Counted from the stretch's first letter, positions 47,393 to 62,500 are shown. The stretch: DNA of 64,000 nt from Ooceraea biroi (GCF_003672135.1 NC_039515.1:8308001-8372000); one strand, 5' to 3'. The notes: generated from the sequence alone by a model not told the origin. A program made the numbers and translations.

Positions 47393-48757
47393 CTTTAAAG
47401 CTTACTGCGATTCTCTCAAGCAGCGACGAAAATTCACGGCAGCTAGGATGCAAGAAGACTTGAAGTTTATTTAAGTTTCTCAGCGAAATTATATTTTTCT
47501 TACACGGCTCTACTAATTTGATTACTTTATTATTTAAAATAAGGTTCCTTCTCTACTTTAGTCCACTTTGATACATACATATTTTAATTAAGTTGCAGAA
47601 CTTTAATTACATTCAGGCATTCGCGTACACGTCAAGGACCACGTAAAAAGGTATCCTACTCGAAATTCGTCTGTGATGGCGCGTGTCGAAACTCTCGGAG
47701 CCAGTCACGTCCGGGCGAAGAAAAGATCGTTCGGGAAAGAACCGTCAAGTGAATATGTGTCCGGTGCGTTGCGTCACGGCGCGGCAAGTTATTTCGCTAA
47801 TGCAGCCGCGACGAATCCATCCGACGAAGTGCACGAGGAGAGTTTACGGCGCGGGGGGGTCGGCGGGCAAGAAAGGAGGTGCTCGGCGGAAGAAGAGAAA
47901 AAAACCAAGTCCACAGTATTCTCGTACGGTAGAATGCATCGTCGAGAAGTTCACGCCTCGCAACCGTACGGCCTCCTCCATGGACCAGAATGGCTCTCCA
48001 GTGCGAACCTCGTGATTACAGCAAATTAGGAAAACGTCTCGTTTCGTCTGGCAACAACTTCGTAAATCACATCAAAGTAAAATATAATAATTAATGCATT
48101 AATCGCGAAATGACCTGTTGAATTTCAATGTGCAAGACTGAGACGAAGAGAAATTCCAAATTATTATGGAAATAAAGTATAATATTGAAATTATTATTTC
48201 TTTATTAATAATAAATATGAAATAAATTATTGAACTTAAGGATAACATATCACATTGTCATTTGATTCTCCCAAAATAAAATCAGGTAGTATACAATTAA
48301 CAACTAAATGCCGAGATTAACGAGATTTACTGTAGCATTTTGACATACTAGTACGACAATTCCTCGACTCTTCTAGTGGAACAGGTTTTCAAACACACTC
48401 TTATGCAAAGAAATTCGTAGCGTACTTGAGAACGAGCGTACAAGTGTACGTGCGCGCGCGTAATCGCGCGGATAGTTAACGAATAAACGGAAAGCGCGCC
48501 ATGGAGTTAAGGATATATGCGGAAAAAAGGAGAAGTCATAAATGCCGAAGCGAAGCAGAGAACCGACCGCGTTCGCCCGCTCGCGCGCGCGTGGAGGCCG
48601 CGAGCCGGATGATGGCGTAACCGAAATTACTTAGGCGCACGCTTTCAGAGGCAACCGAGGAGAAAGGACTTGTTGCACGAGTAAGCCGCGCGGTTAAAAT
48701 ATCGGAAATTTAAGCGTCTCTCCACCCCCAACGTCGTCCCTCCTCCCCGCGACTGCC

Positions 48758-48787
48758 GCCACCGCCACCGCCACCGCCACCGCCACC
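48758..48787 (+). repeat. (GCCACC)5 repeat
   Basis: Five uninterrupted hexamer units. It would encode alternating residues in any frame, but no longer gene model supports coding here. Confidence 0.9.
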
Positions 48788-49858
48788 CTCGCGTGCACCC
48801 ATCGCGCGCGCGGTACATTTGCATTTCGTCTATTCCCTCCCTCGTCTCTTCTTCATCTATCTATCCGTTATTTCGCTGTCTTGCTGGTCTCGCCCTCTCT
48901 TCCCCCTGCCGGAAATTCTCGACGTTGCTGCTGATTTCCGACCTTCTGGCTGGCGTACACGCGATAGATCGACCCCAATCGTCTTTCACTTATTCTTGAT
49001 ATCGCTGTAAGAATTCTTGCAAGAGTCTTTAATCCGTGAAATTTGTCCCCCAATTTTTATTCTCTTTTTTCTTTTCCTTTACTTTGAAAAAATTTAAACA
49101 CTTGTCACGAAGCGCGTGTACCCACTTACACGTTTGACATATTCATTCGGCCGAGATAATCTGACGATGACAATATTTTTCTTCAGGCGCGCGATCATTT
49201 CACGCGGAATTATTATGTGTGTAATTGTCGTTTTACGGGAGTACACGAGGATAATTTACAATACGAGCTGCGGCAATATGCTGATTCAACTGTCCAACAA
49301 AGACAACCACAAAGAGCGATACAGTGAATCGCGAACGAGTCCATTGCCACGATATTAGCCGTTTTCTTTCACTGTCTCACCAAAATATAGAAACGAGCCG
49401 CATTAATATTACCATCAGCGTCACATAACGCAAATTCTACATAATCACGTGCGCATCTGCATTAATTAGCGCCCGGACGGCCTCTGTAGTATTTATTAAC
49501 GTGATTGTGCAGGCAAAACCGATTCCTCCGGTCGTCCCCGTGTACGCACCGCGTACATAATTCCTCGTCGCTGATATTCAATTTCCACCGAATATTTCAA
49601 CCGCGCTATTCTGTCGTTTCATTATCAACGGGATATCAATTAAGATATCCCCCATCCACCACCTTATTCGTCGTGATGACTAAATCTCGCCCTATTTACG
49701 ATGGCGCGAACAATGTCGTAAACATGATCGGGAAATAGTCGCTCGCAAAACAGAAAAAGAAAGAAATTCCCGTTTCCCTCCTCCTCCCCTGCTCCCCGCG
49801 GAATCACACCCCCGCACTCCGCCGAAACCGGAGTCCTTCCGAATAAACGATGCGTCCA

Positions 49859-50018
49859 TTAATTAGAAGCCATTAAATGGGCTCAGTCATCCACGTCGAC
49901 GTTTTAACGAGCAATGTCACCGGCATCGGTGCAGCGCGGCATTCGCGGCGCCAATGTGTTTCGGGACTTTTCTCCACTCGCGTTAATTAGTCGAAATTAG
50001 TGACGGCGCTGCTAATTG
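49859..50018. promoter_or_regulatory. Cluster of homeodomain-type core sites
   Basis: TTAATTAG occurs at 49859-49866 and 49983-49990, with ATTAAA (49872-49877), AATTAG (49995-50000) and CTAATTG (50012-50018) in a 160-bp stretch otherwise containing CpG-rich sequence. Homeodomain proteins bind TAATTA cores. An enhancer is inferred from motif clustering only. Confidence 0.25.
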
Positions 50019-53000
50019 TCGTAACAATTGTCCCGACGCGCGAAACCAATTTATTGTCTAGCCCGCGCAGATTTGCCGGCAATATTCCCTCGGAAATTCA
50101 CCAGCCCCGCAACTGCGTTGTACTTGCCGGGGGAAAGAGAAGGAAGGGGGATTATCGCACTATCGACGATCACCTCCCGCCATCCCTCCCGTCGATATTC
50201 CGATTCTTATTCCCTTTTCTTCTCCTTTTTTTATCCTATTAATGAGAAATCGCAGTGTGTTAAATGTCACGTTCGTCCCGCGAGAAAAATGCAATCGTCC
50301 AATGCGTTGCAATCCCTGCGCAGAAATTGCGTACCCATCCCTTTATTTTATTCATTTCGTGCTCGGTTCTGCAGGACGGTGTCCCATTCAGGATTTGCGG
50401 CGCAATCGCACTTTTTTATATGAAAGTCTCGTGAAAAACAATATTTTACAGTATTATCTTTAAATGTGTCCTCTCCTATGCCGAAAATATGAAAAAGTAA
50501 TTTTTATCCTTTACTATCATCCCCCCGTGATCAGGATGAATTTAGGACATCATGGTGAGGGCGGCGCAGATGCAAAATGACAAAATACGAGACAGAATGA
50601 GGAAGATTAGGTGTGAGATCCTACCATCGTGTTACACGATATTTTCCGAGGCGCATTTCGACGGAAAGCACGAAAAAATCTCGAGGAGTCGCGGCGCGGT
50701 TCGTATTCCCGCGGCAAATCCGAGAGAGACGCCATCGCGAATCTGCCGACGAGCCAAACGATTTTTCTCACAAGCCTAAGGCCGACCCTGCGCGTGCGAG
50801 GCTACCTGCTCGGATTCCGACGAGCCCTCGACAAGGCCCGGCTTGCTCCAGTTGGCAAAAAGGTTCCCACGACATAGGATACGCACGGCCATCTTAGGTC
50901 ACGGTCAGGAGGGGAGAGATTCGCCTCTCTCTCCGTACGAGAGGCGATACTCCGTGAATGTTCCGAGTACCTCCGGGGACTCCTGCTGCGTGAGGAGATC
51001 GACAAATATTTTTCTTCAAGATCAATAATCCGCATTGTACGCGGCGGTGCACTTTCGACCAAACACGCGTCGAGCGATCGGCGGGCGTAGCAGCGGGAAG
51101 CAGAGCAGAGCGGGACGGAGCGGAGCGGAGCGCGCGACTCGCTCCGAATCGAAAGTCATCTTCTGCAAAATCGCGAAATTACGAAATCGCATGGTTTTCG
51201 CACGGATTATCATCTCGTGTCCGATTTGCTTCTCCCCAGTCGGATTCGCAGTTTCTCTCGCAGTTTCAATCTCTATTTTTTCTATCTCTCTTTTTCTCGC
51301 CCGCTCTGTCTTCCTCGCTCCCGTGCTTGGTCGACCGCTTGCAAGGAGCGAGGCATGCGCGTCGCCGCCTTTATTGGCAACACAAATTTTCTCTCGGCTG
51401 TTTATCTGACAGCTGATCTCTTTGTTGCGCGCGCTTCGCCCGCGGCTGGTAATGGCGAGGAAGACAGGGTCAACGACGTCAAGCACAAAACGCTGCGCGG
51501 TCCAGGACAAAGCACCTGATCCTTTCAGATTTTATTGCTGCATAAACACAGGTAGCGGAACTCGTTTGCAGCATATTAAATTATGCAAACGCCTGTAACT
51601 GCCTCGTTTGCCTAAAATCCGAGCCTCGGCACACGCACCATTGCTATCCATCTGCCACGGTTTTGTTACGTAGCCCGCTTAAACGAAAGTGGCATTCTTC
51701 GCTAACACGTTTACGGCCCAGAGAGATGATCTTATTGCTGACGCCCCTAATAATGGACGTATAAAAGCTAACGCGACTCTTGCAGGGCTGTACTGTCATG
51801 TCTGACCTGATCATTCGTGAGATATCGCGATGGGAAAATGGACGCTGCGTACTTTTCTGTCTTGCATGATGAATCATATGAAAATAATAACTTTCTCGAC
51901 AATCACTCGTACACATTTACGTAACGCAATTTCACGTTCGTTGCGCGTCATCTGCGACAATTTTATTATCATACAAGCACGTGAATGTATCTACGCGGTG
52001 CAAATTTTCCACTGTGACAACTTTACAAATTGCCCGAAAGAGGAGGATACGAATTCCTGCGTAGTATCGATTCCGGCGCGTCAGATTCCCGGCGGACTAG
52101 ATCACGGGGTTGTCGGCCATTCGCTATAGATCGCGGAACGGCTATCGGCATTGTGACGCTCGCCGAAGATCGTTAATCAACTGAGAGCCACTGGGAGTGC
52201 TCATTGTGGGCGGGTTATTAATCAAATGAGAACTACTGCAGCCTATTGTCAACTCTTGGCAGGAGTCGGGAGGGAGCTGGACACAGAGAAAGAGGGAGAC
52301 AGCGATGAAGAGAGGGTACCACATAAAATGGGTGAGAGATCCTAGAGAGGATAGAAGAGACTCCCCCTCCTCCTTGTTCGTATCGACCAAAATTCAAGAG
52401 AGCTGCTGCGCGCCAAAGAGATACCCAATATCTATATAAACACATGCTACATAATTAATAATACTAAAGATAATAACCTAAGTTAGCTTTATTTTCGATA
52501 TTTCATCCGTTTTCTCCTTTCTGGCCGAAAAGAAAATCCATTTATTTCGATTGACGATGAAGAGTTTGGACGAAGATGACTCTGACGAAGTTGCATGAGC
52601 GATACTTCCGGCTCTAAGCTCTAAGCAGACATGCTGTCTTGAGCGCAGAATGGTGGTGCACGATCTTTGCGCGCGTTTTCCTAACGGTAGGAATCCGGTT
52701 CCTACGATCTGAAATCAAAGCAGCATCACTCGGCGTCCCGCTGTTTAGAGAGACGTCGATGAAGACGTCGACGGCAGCTGGAGATTTTCAGGGATTACAA
52801 CGGCGTGAACGCCGACGCTCCGGCGTTTCGCGTCTACAACAATGACGGATAACGAGAACTTCACGACGATTTCGGGCGACGGGGAGTTCACACGTCCCGC
52901 CTGATCCAGACGCGCACGCGCGTCCTCGCACGCGCGCGGGTGAAAAAAGCTTCCCCGGACTTCCATCTCGAAAAACCATCTCGTTCCCACGTTTCTATCG

Positions 53001-53029
53001 TTACGTTTCTTCTATCGGGTCTCCGGAGA

Positions 53030-53520
53030 GGACGGAGGCAGAGCGAAGCGGAGATAATCCGCGCGAAAGGGTCGAGAGCTCGAGACAGGGCGCGATAGGG
53101 CGCGGGAAAGATGGCGGAATCAGTCGAGCCGAGAAGAAAAAAAAAGAGAAAAAGAGAAGCCTCTCGCGATGCTCCGGAGAATTTCTTAATGCGCGCGCGA
53201 GCAGGAGACGCGGGCTTAGGCGAGGACGAGCGAGGCCTCGCACCCGCGAGGATTATTCCGTGTAATTAAGTCGACGGAACTTTTCTCAGAGCTTTCACAG
53301 GCCTGAATCTGAAAAGAGGGCAAGAAACGAAACGAAAGAGGGAAACGCGAGGAGAAACCAACGGAGAAAGGGCGGACGCCGGACAGAAAGAACGGCGGAG
53401 GTGTAGGGGAGGTGGAGACAGGCGAGGACGAGGACGAGAGAACGAGGTGGTGCCACACGGGAAGCGGAGGAGGCCGACGGAAGGAGAGGCGAGGAAGTGG
53501 AGGCGGTAATTAAGAGAGTT
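53030..53520 (+). repeat. Long purine-rich block
   Basis: About 490 bp with a purine-rich plus strand (GAGAA, GGAGA and GGCGAGGACGAGGACG-type sequence). It has no pure microsatellite but many GAGAG/GAGGA motifs. Minus-strand frames across it are Ser/Pro/Phe-rich and not considered genes. Confidence 0.75.
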
Positions 53521-56500
53521 AGTTGCCGGTCTCCCAATTAGGAGCCGGTAGGAGCCAACTCCGCTACCGCGACGCCTTCCCTCTGCCCTATAGCTAACTC
53601 CACCTAAAGACTTTGCCCGTTCCCCAGATGCTACCGGGTGTATAAATGCGAAGATCGATGTTCCGCGTCATAGATGGCCACCCGGTGGCCACGGGGTGCC
53701 GAGCGAGGGGTGAACTCGCGTTAATCGCGCACCGATATCATCAGGGTTGCATGTAGCTATTACATTTGATATATTACGTCATGGAAGAATGTTAAAATGA
53801 TAATTTTAAGAAGTTAATTATCGCACAATAATCTTTTCTAGTAGCAGTTTATTTGAATAAGGTGGAAGAGTCGCAAAGATTTCTGTGCTATCTTATCCCC
53901 CAATCAATGTCTTTCACCAATTTTCGTCTAGTAAAGGCTATTATTGCGATAAATTGGACGTAGACGATGAAGGAGCTCGCTGTCGCCCCCAAATCTTCGT
54001 CCCACTGCGCCCTGCTTCTTTCCGGCGGAAAGGGTGAATAATTGTAACAAGCGGAGCGACCTCCGCTTATTATCTCCGCTTATAGTCGGTCCGGATTGTG
54101 CGATAAGAAGACGGAAGTTGAAGAATCGTAGGCCGCGATGGAACGTCGAAGGGTCGAAAGGGTTGTCCATCGTAATTGATTAAACTGTCGTGATTCATTC
54201 GATGAATAAATCTTTAAACCTCTCGACTGTGAAAAAGCCGAAAGTAAACTTTGTCTTTATTTTATTATAGAAAAACTATCGCTAATCTCCTCAAAAACTA
54301 TTATATTATATATTTAAAGTTATACAAGATAGTCATAATGTTAATTGTAAAGTTCTCGTCCGTGTAAGCTGCTTGTCATCGAAAATTCAACAGCCGAGCT
54401 GCGCATATAAATCATTCACGTATCAATGTAGGTTTCCGCGAGAGGAAAATGGCGTCGCTCGCGATAGTGCGATAGGGGATGACGACAGCGATCGCGCCGA
54501 TACTGCGTGCAACCTGACACCTGGCAGAGAGACGCAGTCAGATAGTGGAAAAGGGGTTGGCGGCGCGACGCGGTGCTTACCAATCGAAGAGTTGAAAAGG
54601 TATCGACAGATCGACGCGCGGGAAACCGCCGTTACAGAACGCTTTTCGCGACGTGAACGACGCGCGCTGGTCGTGCACACCCTTGCTCGTCACCGGGGTT
54701 TCACGTGTGCACGAGCCCTTGTCGACCCCCTCAACAGGTTGCGCGTTCCTTTCGGCGAGATAACGCGTCGTCGACGATATTGCGTATGCCCAATACCGAC
54801 CCTTGCGATACGTCGATATGCTCGATACCACCCCGACAATATGTATTTTTTTCTCTATTATTCGTTTGCGCTTCAGCGATGGATATTCGTATTTCGAACA
54901 TCTTGCCATCGCCGTGTCCATCTCGACGTAACGTCGAAGAGCAAGAGTGCGCCTTTGGATTTTCTTTATTTGTTATTCGAATATGGAAAACTGAGATTGC
55001 TTCATGTCTTATTAAATCTCGTATTATCTACATCGCTCTGCAGATAATAAAAAGGGAAGGATATCTCGCTCTTTGTCCTCACCGATGCTAGATTAATCTT
55101 TCGCTTGCTTTACCATCTTGTAACATAACTGAGGCAAGAAACTCGACATTTTCGCGTTTCCGAGCACACAAACGGTCAACGAGGAGCACGATGAGCACGC
55201 AACTGGGACGCGAAAGCATATGAGCAGGCTCTCGGGGGTAATGCACCATCTATATAGGCGCGAGCCAACTCTTCCGTCGGTCCTCTCTCTCTCTCTTTCT
55301 CTTTCACTCTTTGTCGTGGTTCCAGTCTCGTCGTCGGAGAGACTCATGGGTCAGGAGAAATCCCTCCTTCCCTGATCGGATGACAGGAGGGTCCCGAGGA
55401 ACTCCTCCAGGCACAAGGATCGAACCGAACACCTGGTCGCTCGGCACAACGGGAATAGATCGGGGGAGGGTAAAGGGAGGGTTGGAGGGGTTTTCGAGAG
55501 GTGACCTCGGTGGCGCGGGGCGAAGTGACGTGGAAGGGTAGCGGCGGGGTATTACCATGACAAAAGTTCCCCGCGTCGTGGGTTCTTGCTCGAGGCGCCC
55601 AGGTGCGTGGGACCGAATTTCGGGGGCCCGGTAGCCGGCCGGAGGGCGGTACGGATCACCCCCGCCGCGAGCCAATATCCTTCGTCCGGGCCCGACGATA
55701 AGTCCGCCCCGATCGTCGTCGGTTCGCAGGACGAAACGTGGCGATTCAAGGGCTAGAGCAAGGCGAAATCGACGCAGACTCACGAAGGCACGATCTTATT
55801 ACTTGCAACCCCGGGGCAAGACGAGATCCTCTTAGCGCTCGGGAGCTTGACTGTACAATTAGGAAGGACGATTAAAGTCAATTAGGGAGACGAAGCGCAG
55901 AGGTAAGATACTGCCGTGCGCCTGGCTTTCCTTTTAGCGTATATCTGCTAGTACTTTGTACGCGTGGCTCGTTGCAGACGTCGCGTTTCGCCGACTTTAA
56001 GAAAGGCCAAGTTGTAGGAACATGACGATGACGAAAATGATGATTTTTTGAATATTAATGGATAGTGACATTAATGTACCTCGTTCTCAAGTTCAGTATG
56101 AAATTTGTTTCTCACTTTCCTATTACAAAAACCAATATTATATTATTATTTTAATGCATTTTCCGCTGGTTAATGTGTCTTGACTCGCCGAGTAACTTCG
56201 ACGGCGGAGGAGCGAACATCGTTATGCAAGTAATAAAAAAGAAGAAAGGAGTGGGTGGACGGAGAAGAGGAAGTACAAAGGTCCCAATTCCTGCGGCCCG
56301 GTCGTGACGTATACACACATCCGTGCGACGCGTTTAAGCCGCGTTCTCGGCATGCCCTCACACCTTTCTCGTTTCCCTTCTCGCAGAGCGTCGCGAGATT
56401 TGGTCCGTGACGAGATGGCATGGCGACAGGACGAATCACGGAGGCGGCGGTGGACACGAAGAAACGCGTCTGAGAGGAAAGAACAAGAGAGAAAAAGAGA

Positions 56501-59500
56501 AAGAGAGACGCAGAGCGAACGCGAGGACTTGGAAGGACACGGCATCACGGCGCGGCATACGCGGACGAGGCTTTGCGTAAGCAGGTGTGACGATGCGTGG
56601 ACACGCGTCTACCAGGAAAGGTCGACCCTCGCACGGAGAGGTTCCGCCGACCGCGGGACCAGGTGTTCTTTATTGCGGATTTCGTCTCGTAGGCGAGAGA
56701 TCGTCGCGACCGATCTTTGTTTCGCGAGGAGCGCGCGGCGGCGAGAACGCGACGACAACGATGACAAGGCCGACGGCTTTCCGTCACAGACCGGACGCCG
56801 ATTCTTCCTGCAACCACTTTCTACGACTTTTCACGACGCGCATATGTACGATAAGACGATAGAACAATGTGCGGACAGCGAAAGTTGATAGCACGCTTCA
56901 CAAAGAAAGCGGATGACGCGATGTGCGAATTAATTCCTTGAGCGAAGCAATTGCATCGTCTTAATCGAAGATGATACTTTCACACGTGGTACACAAATTA
57001 GTTTGGCGTTTTTTGTAGACACACATCTACTTTTATGACGTCTGATTATTGATGTATTTTATAATAATAGTAACATAAAATCCCCCCTCGCGTATAGATT
57101 ATCTGCAGTTATTGGCGGGACAAAGAGATTGTTATTGGCACCAATTACTAGCGACAGTTTGCGAGCGATTTCCATTCCCTGTCCGCACCGAAAGGATTAA
57201 TCCCCCGTCGATTCCGATCTCTCGAACAGACTCGAAGACGCAGGCGACACGCGCCTAGCCGCGAAATAGGAACGCGCGGTTTCAGGTAGAGCAACGGCAG
57301 CGCCGGGAGCACCCGAAGTACGGTACAAAAGGGTATTTATTTTGGGTTATTGACGTCGCCAAATATTACACGAGCCGTGCATTGTGTGCGCACGCGGGTC
57401 CTTGATATTAGCATAGCGTGGATAGAGTCGGTGCCCGGCCACATTGTTGGTGAACGTGTATATCGGTACGGCCCTGGGGGCGAATACCGCTCATTGTGTA
57501 GGTCGTGCCTCCCCCACGCACAGCGACGTTCCGTTACTGCCAGGGTGGCTACCCCGCAGCTAGGAGGCAAGTTAGGAAAGCTCAAAACCGATTCAAGAAT
57601 CAATCTAATCAAAAAATTTGTCGAGTATTTGTTGCGATAAACAGATCACTCCATTTTTTTATCCGCTGCAGGAAAACCTTTAGAATTCAGATATGATAAG
57701 ACTTGGATAATCTAAAGAAGTAGTTGAAGCAAGTGAACGCGTTAATTAAATTACAATTAATACATTAAATCACAATTAATTCACGCGTGGGGTTGCTACC
57801 AAGTCCAGCAGAAATCGATCGCGCATTCGATTGTGACGGACAACCGCGATTAATAGTTCGCGCAGATTGTGGAGGTCATCGTTAGGCTGAAACATCCGAA
57901 AACGCGCGGGAGCCCCGGTTGCCAGCGTGTCTTATCTTTCAGAAGCGTGTCGCCAGTTATCATCAGGCAGCGTTACGCCGATGATACCGTCGCAACATAG
58001 CCGAAGCGATTAATCTTAGCTGCAGCCACAGGACGACGCGGCGTCCCGGAGGTTCCGCAGCCCCGTCAGGGTAATGATCCGTGGCACGCGTGATAACCCG
58101 CCGCTCTTGCGTGTCCTGCGGGCTGTCCTCTATGGCCTCGTAACGTCCGTCCGACGTATCGATGACCCGGAAATTCCGCCCGGAACGTGGCGTGTTCACC
58201 GTGGACGTTCAACCGGCAAAAAAAAGATTCGCGCGCGCACAGAAATGATGACCCATAAGCAACGCGCGTTCCAGGAGTGAGGATCCGATCTGACGGAAGC
58301 GATCATCGCTAGATCGCGACTCGGAGAGAATTGATCGATTGTTTCGCAGGATTTGGCACTGAGAACCAGCCGCGTCATATGCGATGATCCGGTGCTCGAG
58401 CCGGCCAACTGGTTTGGCGAGTATTGAAATAGACTGCCCTCTTACAAACACGAACGGGGGCTGCCACTTTAAAATATAATGATCTACTGGGTGTGTCTGG
58501 CAGAAAGATATTACAGTTTTAAAGTCTATAAAACTTAATGCCGTAATATGTCAGCTATATGTACTTCGAAGGAACTCAACCTATCTGTATTACTTAAATA
58601 TCTTTGCTTTCGATTATAATGTTGATTTTCTCTAATGTTGATTCTTACAAACAGTATGAAAATTAATAATTACTTGAATAATTTCTTAATCTTTTGCATT
58701 GCTTGCACATGAACTATCGCGATATAATCAGCTTCATATATAACGGTTCCTTCTTATAATATAAACAGTTCTTTCTCCTAAAGCAGCAGTTACATGCGAC
58801 ATGAACGATATTCACGGAGATGCGAAATTGGATTTAATGGATCACCCCGTATACGACGTCGTGAGAGCGCAGCCGGTCACGTCCTGGCCGCGTGAAATCA
58901 ATGTTTCATAAGCACAGTTAACAGAACCGACCGCCATGTACACCGTGACCAATGTACATCTTGATTTAGTAGATCCGGTGGACGCGTTTAGGTAGTCTCG
59001 TTTGGTCGTTGAAGGTAGAGGCTTAGGGTGAATACGTTGGTCGCCCGGTTGCTTCTCCGCTGCTCACGAGCTGTCTCGTTAGTAGCAGCCAGACGTGAAC
59101 GAGCGAACCGTGCCCGATGAGAGGAAGAGAGACCACGGGGAACGGGGACGGCGGGAGGGAGGGATTACAAGAGGGAGGATGTCTAATAAAGCAATTCCGT
59201 TATGGTGCTCGGCGTAATATGAGAAGCTATCCGCCCTCGTTGAATGCGAGATTTTTATGCGGTTACCTGTCCGCCACTTTGGGGAAGTGGGGCAAGCGGG
59301 GGAGAACAATACAATCGGGAATACGTTCGCCAACTATCGCGGGGTACCGCCTTTCGGAAAACTTACTCAGGAAAAATTGGATCTGGATTCCTGCATTAAA
59401 GTATAATAAATGTATAATACTAAATAAAGAAACTGTTTTCTCTCGATGTGATCGTTAAAATTTTAATGCTGCCTGATGACACTGATACTCTGCAATCTAA

Positions 59501-62500
59501 TAAGCATCTTTATTTAATTTTATTAGTATTTATTTATGTAGATAAAGATTTGCGTTTAAATTTAATACTTGACCGTAAATTAACATATTTTGTACTATAA
59601 ATTTAAATTTTAAATATAAGTTCCATGATATTTTTTCTTCATCCTATTTATTAAGATTTTTCAAGTCGGGTCCTTGCGTGATCCTACGATATCCTATGTT
59701 GTCTACGAAGTTCGCTATGACGATCCATACAGCTTCATTAAACGCGCGGCCATTCGTCAACGAGCGAACGGCATCCGTGACGCCTCTGGACTCTCAACGA
59801 GCGAATTAGGGAGATTTACGAGCCTGGAACGTGACCGCGACGTGTCTGCCTCGGAATAGACTGTATCCACTTTTCGGCATGATCCTCGTGTCTCGTCGCG
59901 ATCGTATTGGGTGATGACCGGATGGCCCAAGTCGCAAGACAAAGATGCAAAATTCGACATGGATCATTACGAAACTCGCTCTTAAAGACCCATTGCTATT
60001 TTTCCTTCTTAATCCAGTTTCCGTTGGTGACCGATTTACAACTGTTTAATCTCTAGCCGAGACATTGAGATACCAACAGTATCTCGAATCACATCGCACC
60101 AAAACTTATCGTTTGCCAATCTCTACGTCTGCATTCTTACGTTTCATAAATCCACACAATTCACCGATCGACCCGTTGTGTTCACCAAGCTAGAATACAG
60201 ATCCGTTTCCTCGACAGAACGCAAAATCTAAGGAGCCTCTCGGGTGTTGCGGAGAGAGAGGAGAGGAAGAGAACGGTCCACGAGGTACAGGCCCATTGTT
60301 TTTAACCAGTCCTGGTGGGAGGGGACCGCGGGGAGTTCCCACAGGGAGCTGTACTCGGCCGGAAGCCCGTGTCGCCGCGGTTCGGGGGTGCTCGAGTACT
60401 CGTCGAATATTCGTCGACGTACAGAGAGGGCCCATTCCGATCTCACGGCATGAACGCCGCGGGAGTCCGCAACAGGATTCTCCGGTTTACACACATCGAC
60501 ACCGGTGCACGCGCGCGCACACTCATGCTACGCGTACGCACATACACGTGCGCTGCTTATAAATCATTAGCGGGGCGAGCGATTAGTCCTTGCAGCGCCG
60601 AGGGGTCGCCGAGGGGGCGGGCAGCGTGATGCTGGCGGCGATGCGCAGCACCCGGCATCGGCCGTGAGGGGTGGGATGCTGGGAATGATTATTACCGCGG
60701 CACATAGGTCGGTTAGGGGAAAATTATTAGTAGCTCCTGATTGGAGCTACTTCCCTTCGACCAAGAGGGTTCTAATGTACTAACGAGTGCCTCCATATCG
60801 ACTGGACCGTTTCGAAAAGATTTACCGCGATCCAGCACCCTCCACGATGCAACGCGTTGATCCACGGATGTCGGATTTCCTTGAGCACGAGAGACACCTT
60901 ACATGAAGGCGCACCACATCAATCAATCCTACTTGGAGATAAAGATTCGGGAGAAATGAGAAATGTGTCTGGAAAAACGACATTCCAGAACAATCACGGA
61001 AATTATAAGTTTGATATCGCGAACATAATATAAGTTTGAACACGCGACTTGTTATCGTCATAATTATTGTACGATTATTGCTGCGTGACAATCGCACATT
61101 GCTGCAACTCGTATTGGTATAACGAGTAGATATTTAACTGAAACTATTCTTTAATTCGCGTCTATTAACGATAAAAATATAATAATTTTTTAAGAAGAAC
61201 AGTGAGCCATTGCGCTCGAACGACAAGTATTGTACGCTTGTATGAAGCGCACGAATCGAATTTACGGCGGGATTTCTCCGACTGTTGATTACCGTTATCA
61301 TGCCCCCCATGTAGCTCGCTTCGCAGCGTTTCGCTATGCCACTCGTGCCGGGCGACACGCCGCCCGACATAATCAAATTATTTACACCGTACACATCTCT
61401 CCACGCGGGCGCACGATCCATCGGCGGGGAATAAAATTTCGTCACGGATATGTCATGAATATCCCCGCATCCCGAACCGTCCGCATCGAGAATCGCGTCG
61501 TAGTAGTTGCCCTTTCTCTCCCCGCCGCCCTCCGTTCGCTCACGAAAATTGCGCACTCTTGCAGTAGGGGATGATATTCTAACTATCCCACAGAGGCGAC
61601 GCATTAGGACATCGCGCGCACGATCGCCCCCCGAGGATCATCCTCGCGAGGGTGGTTCGCCCCGTCCGTTGCTTTCTCCGTCTCTCGTCCCCGATCGTGG
61701 CAATATGCCCGCGTCGGTCCATAGCATATGCTCAGCTTCGTCCCTACGCACGGCTAATCCGATTTATCATGTACGCGCCGCGTGCGCGAGCATCAAGATT
61801 TTATCGCTCGGCACCCGATATCGGCGCCGCCGGCAAGGGTGGATTAAGTCCCGGCCTCGTCGCGAGAGGGTCGCCGCGAATTAACGGACTTGTACTTGGC
61901 GCGGCGTATTTGCGAGCCGCTGCGACTGACAGATAACGTGACGCGATATATCTCGAATGCAAAAGCAAACGAACTCGCTCGAAACCGACCAGATAGGCTT
62001 CTTGGTGTCAAAATAGAAATGCCTTGCGCATATATATTTTTCATTGCTGCAATACTGTACGTGTAAGAAACTTTTTCGATTCCCCGATTGAGAAACCTGA
62101 AACGGTTCCAAGTGTTTTCTTTTCCCGTGATGCAAGACTCCCCGTGCGATTTAATCTCATCTTGTATTCAGGGCTTTAACCGCTCGAGCGAATTATCAAA
62201 TATACCCCATACGTCGCAGCCGTATATTAGCGAGTGAAAAGAGGCGGCACGCCACGACGATATTCGTGCGATTATTAAATTATATCGTGACCGGTTGTCG
62301 CGCGGATCACCGTACGAAAAAGTGGTCGTACGAGCAATTCAATGACGTTACGATACTAACCCTCTACCACGCTGCTACCCCAAAGCACGGCCGCAGATTC
62401 ACTTAGCACCAGTTAACACGAGGAGGCTCCCTTTCTCTTTCTCTTCGGTTTTCTCTCTCGCTTCTTCTACCGCAAACTATTTATTCTCCTCCTCCTCGTC

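Larger units (their letters stand above)
46963..53020. other. Gene-free region
   Basis: No supportable gene. AT-rich blocks lie at 47.34-47.60, 48.06-48.32 and 52.43-52.56 kb, and CpG-rich DNA lies elsewhere. It holds a small hairpin at 47351-47392, a (GCCACC)5 repeat at 48758-48787 and a TAATTA-type cluster at 49859-50018. The 162-codon minus frame at 51022-51510 has no recognisable domain. Confidence 0.55.

Noticed and set aside
54373..55047. 224-codon plus-strand frame
   Set aside because: It starts at TTG, and no domain was recognised; the hydrophobic C-terminal part comes from an AT-rich segment.
61134..61604. Opposed open frames of 156 (-) and 114 (+) codons
   Set aside because: Neither shows a known domain. 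Both strands being open suggests stop-poor composition, not coding.
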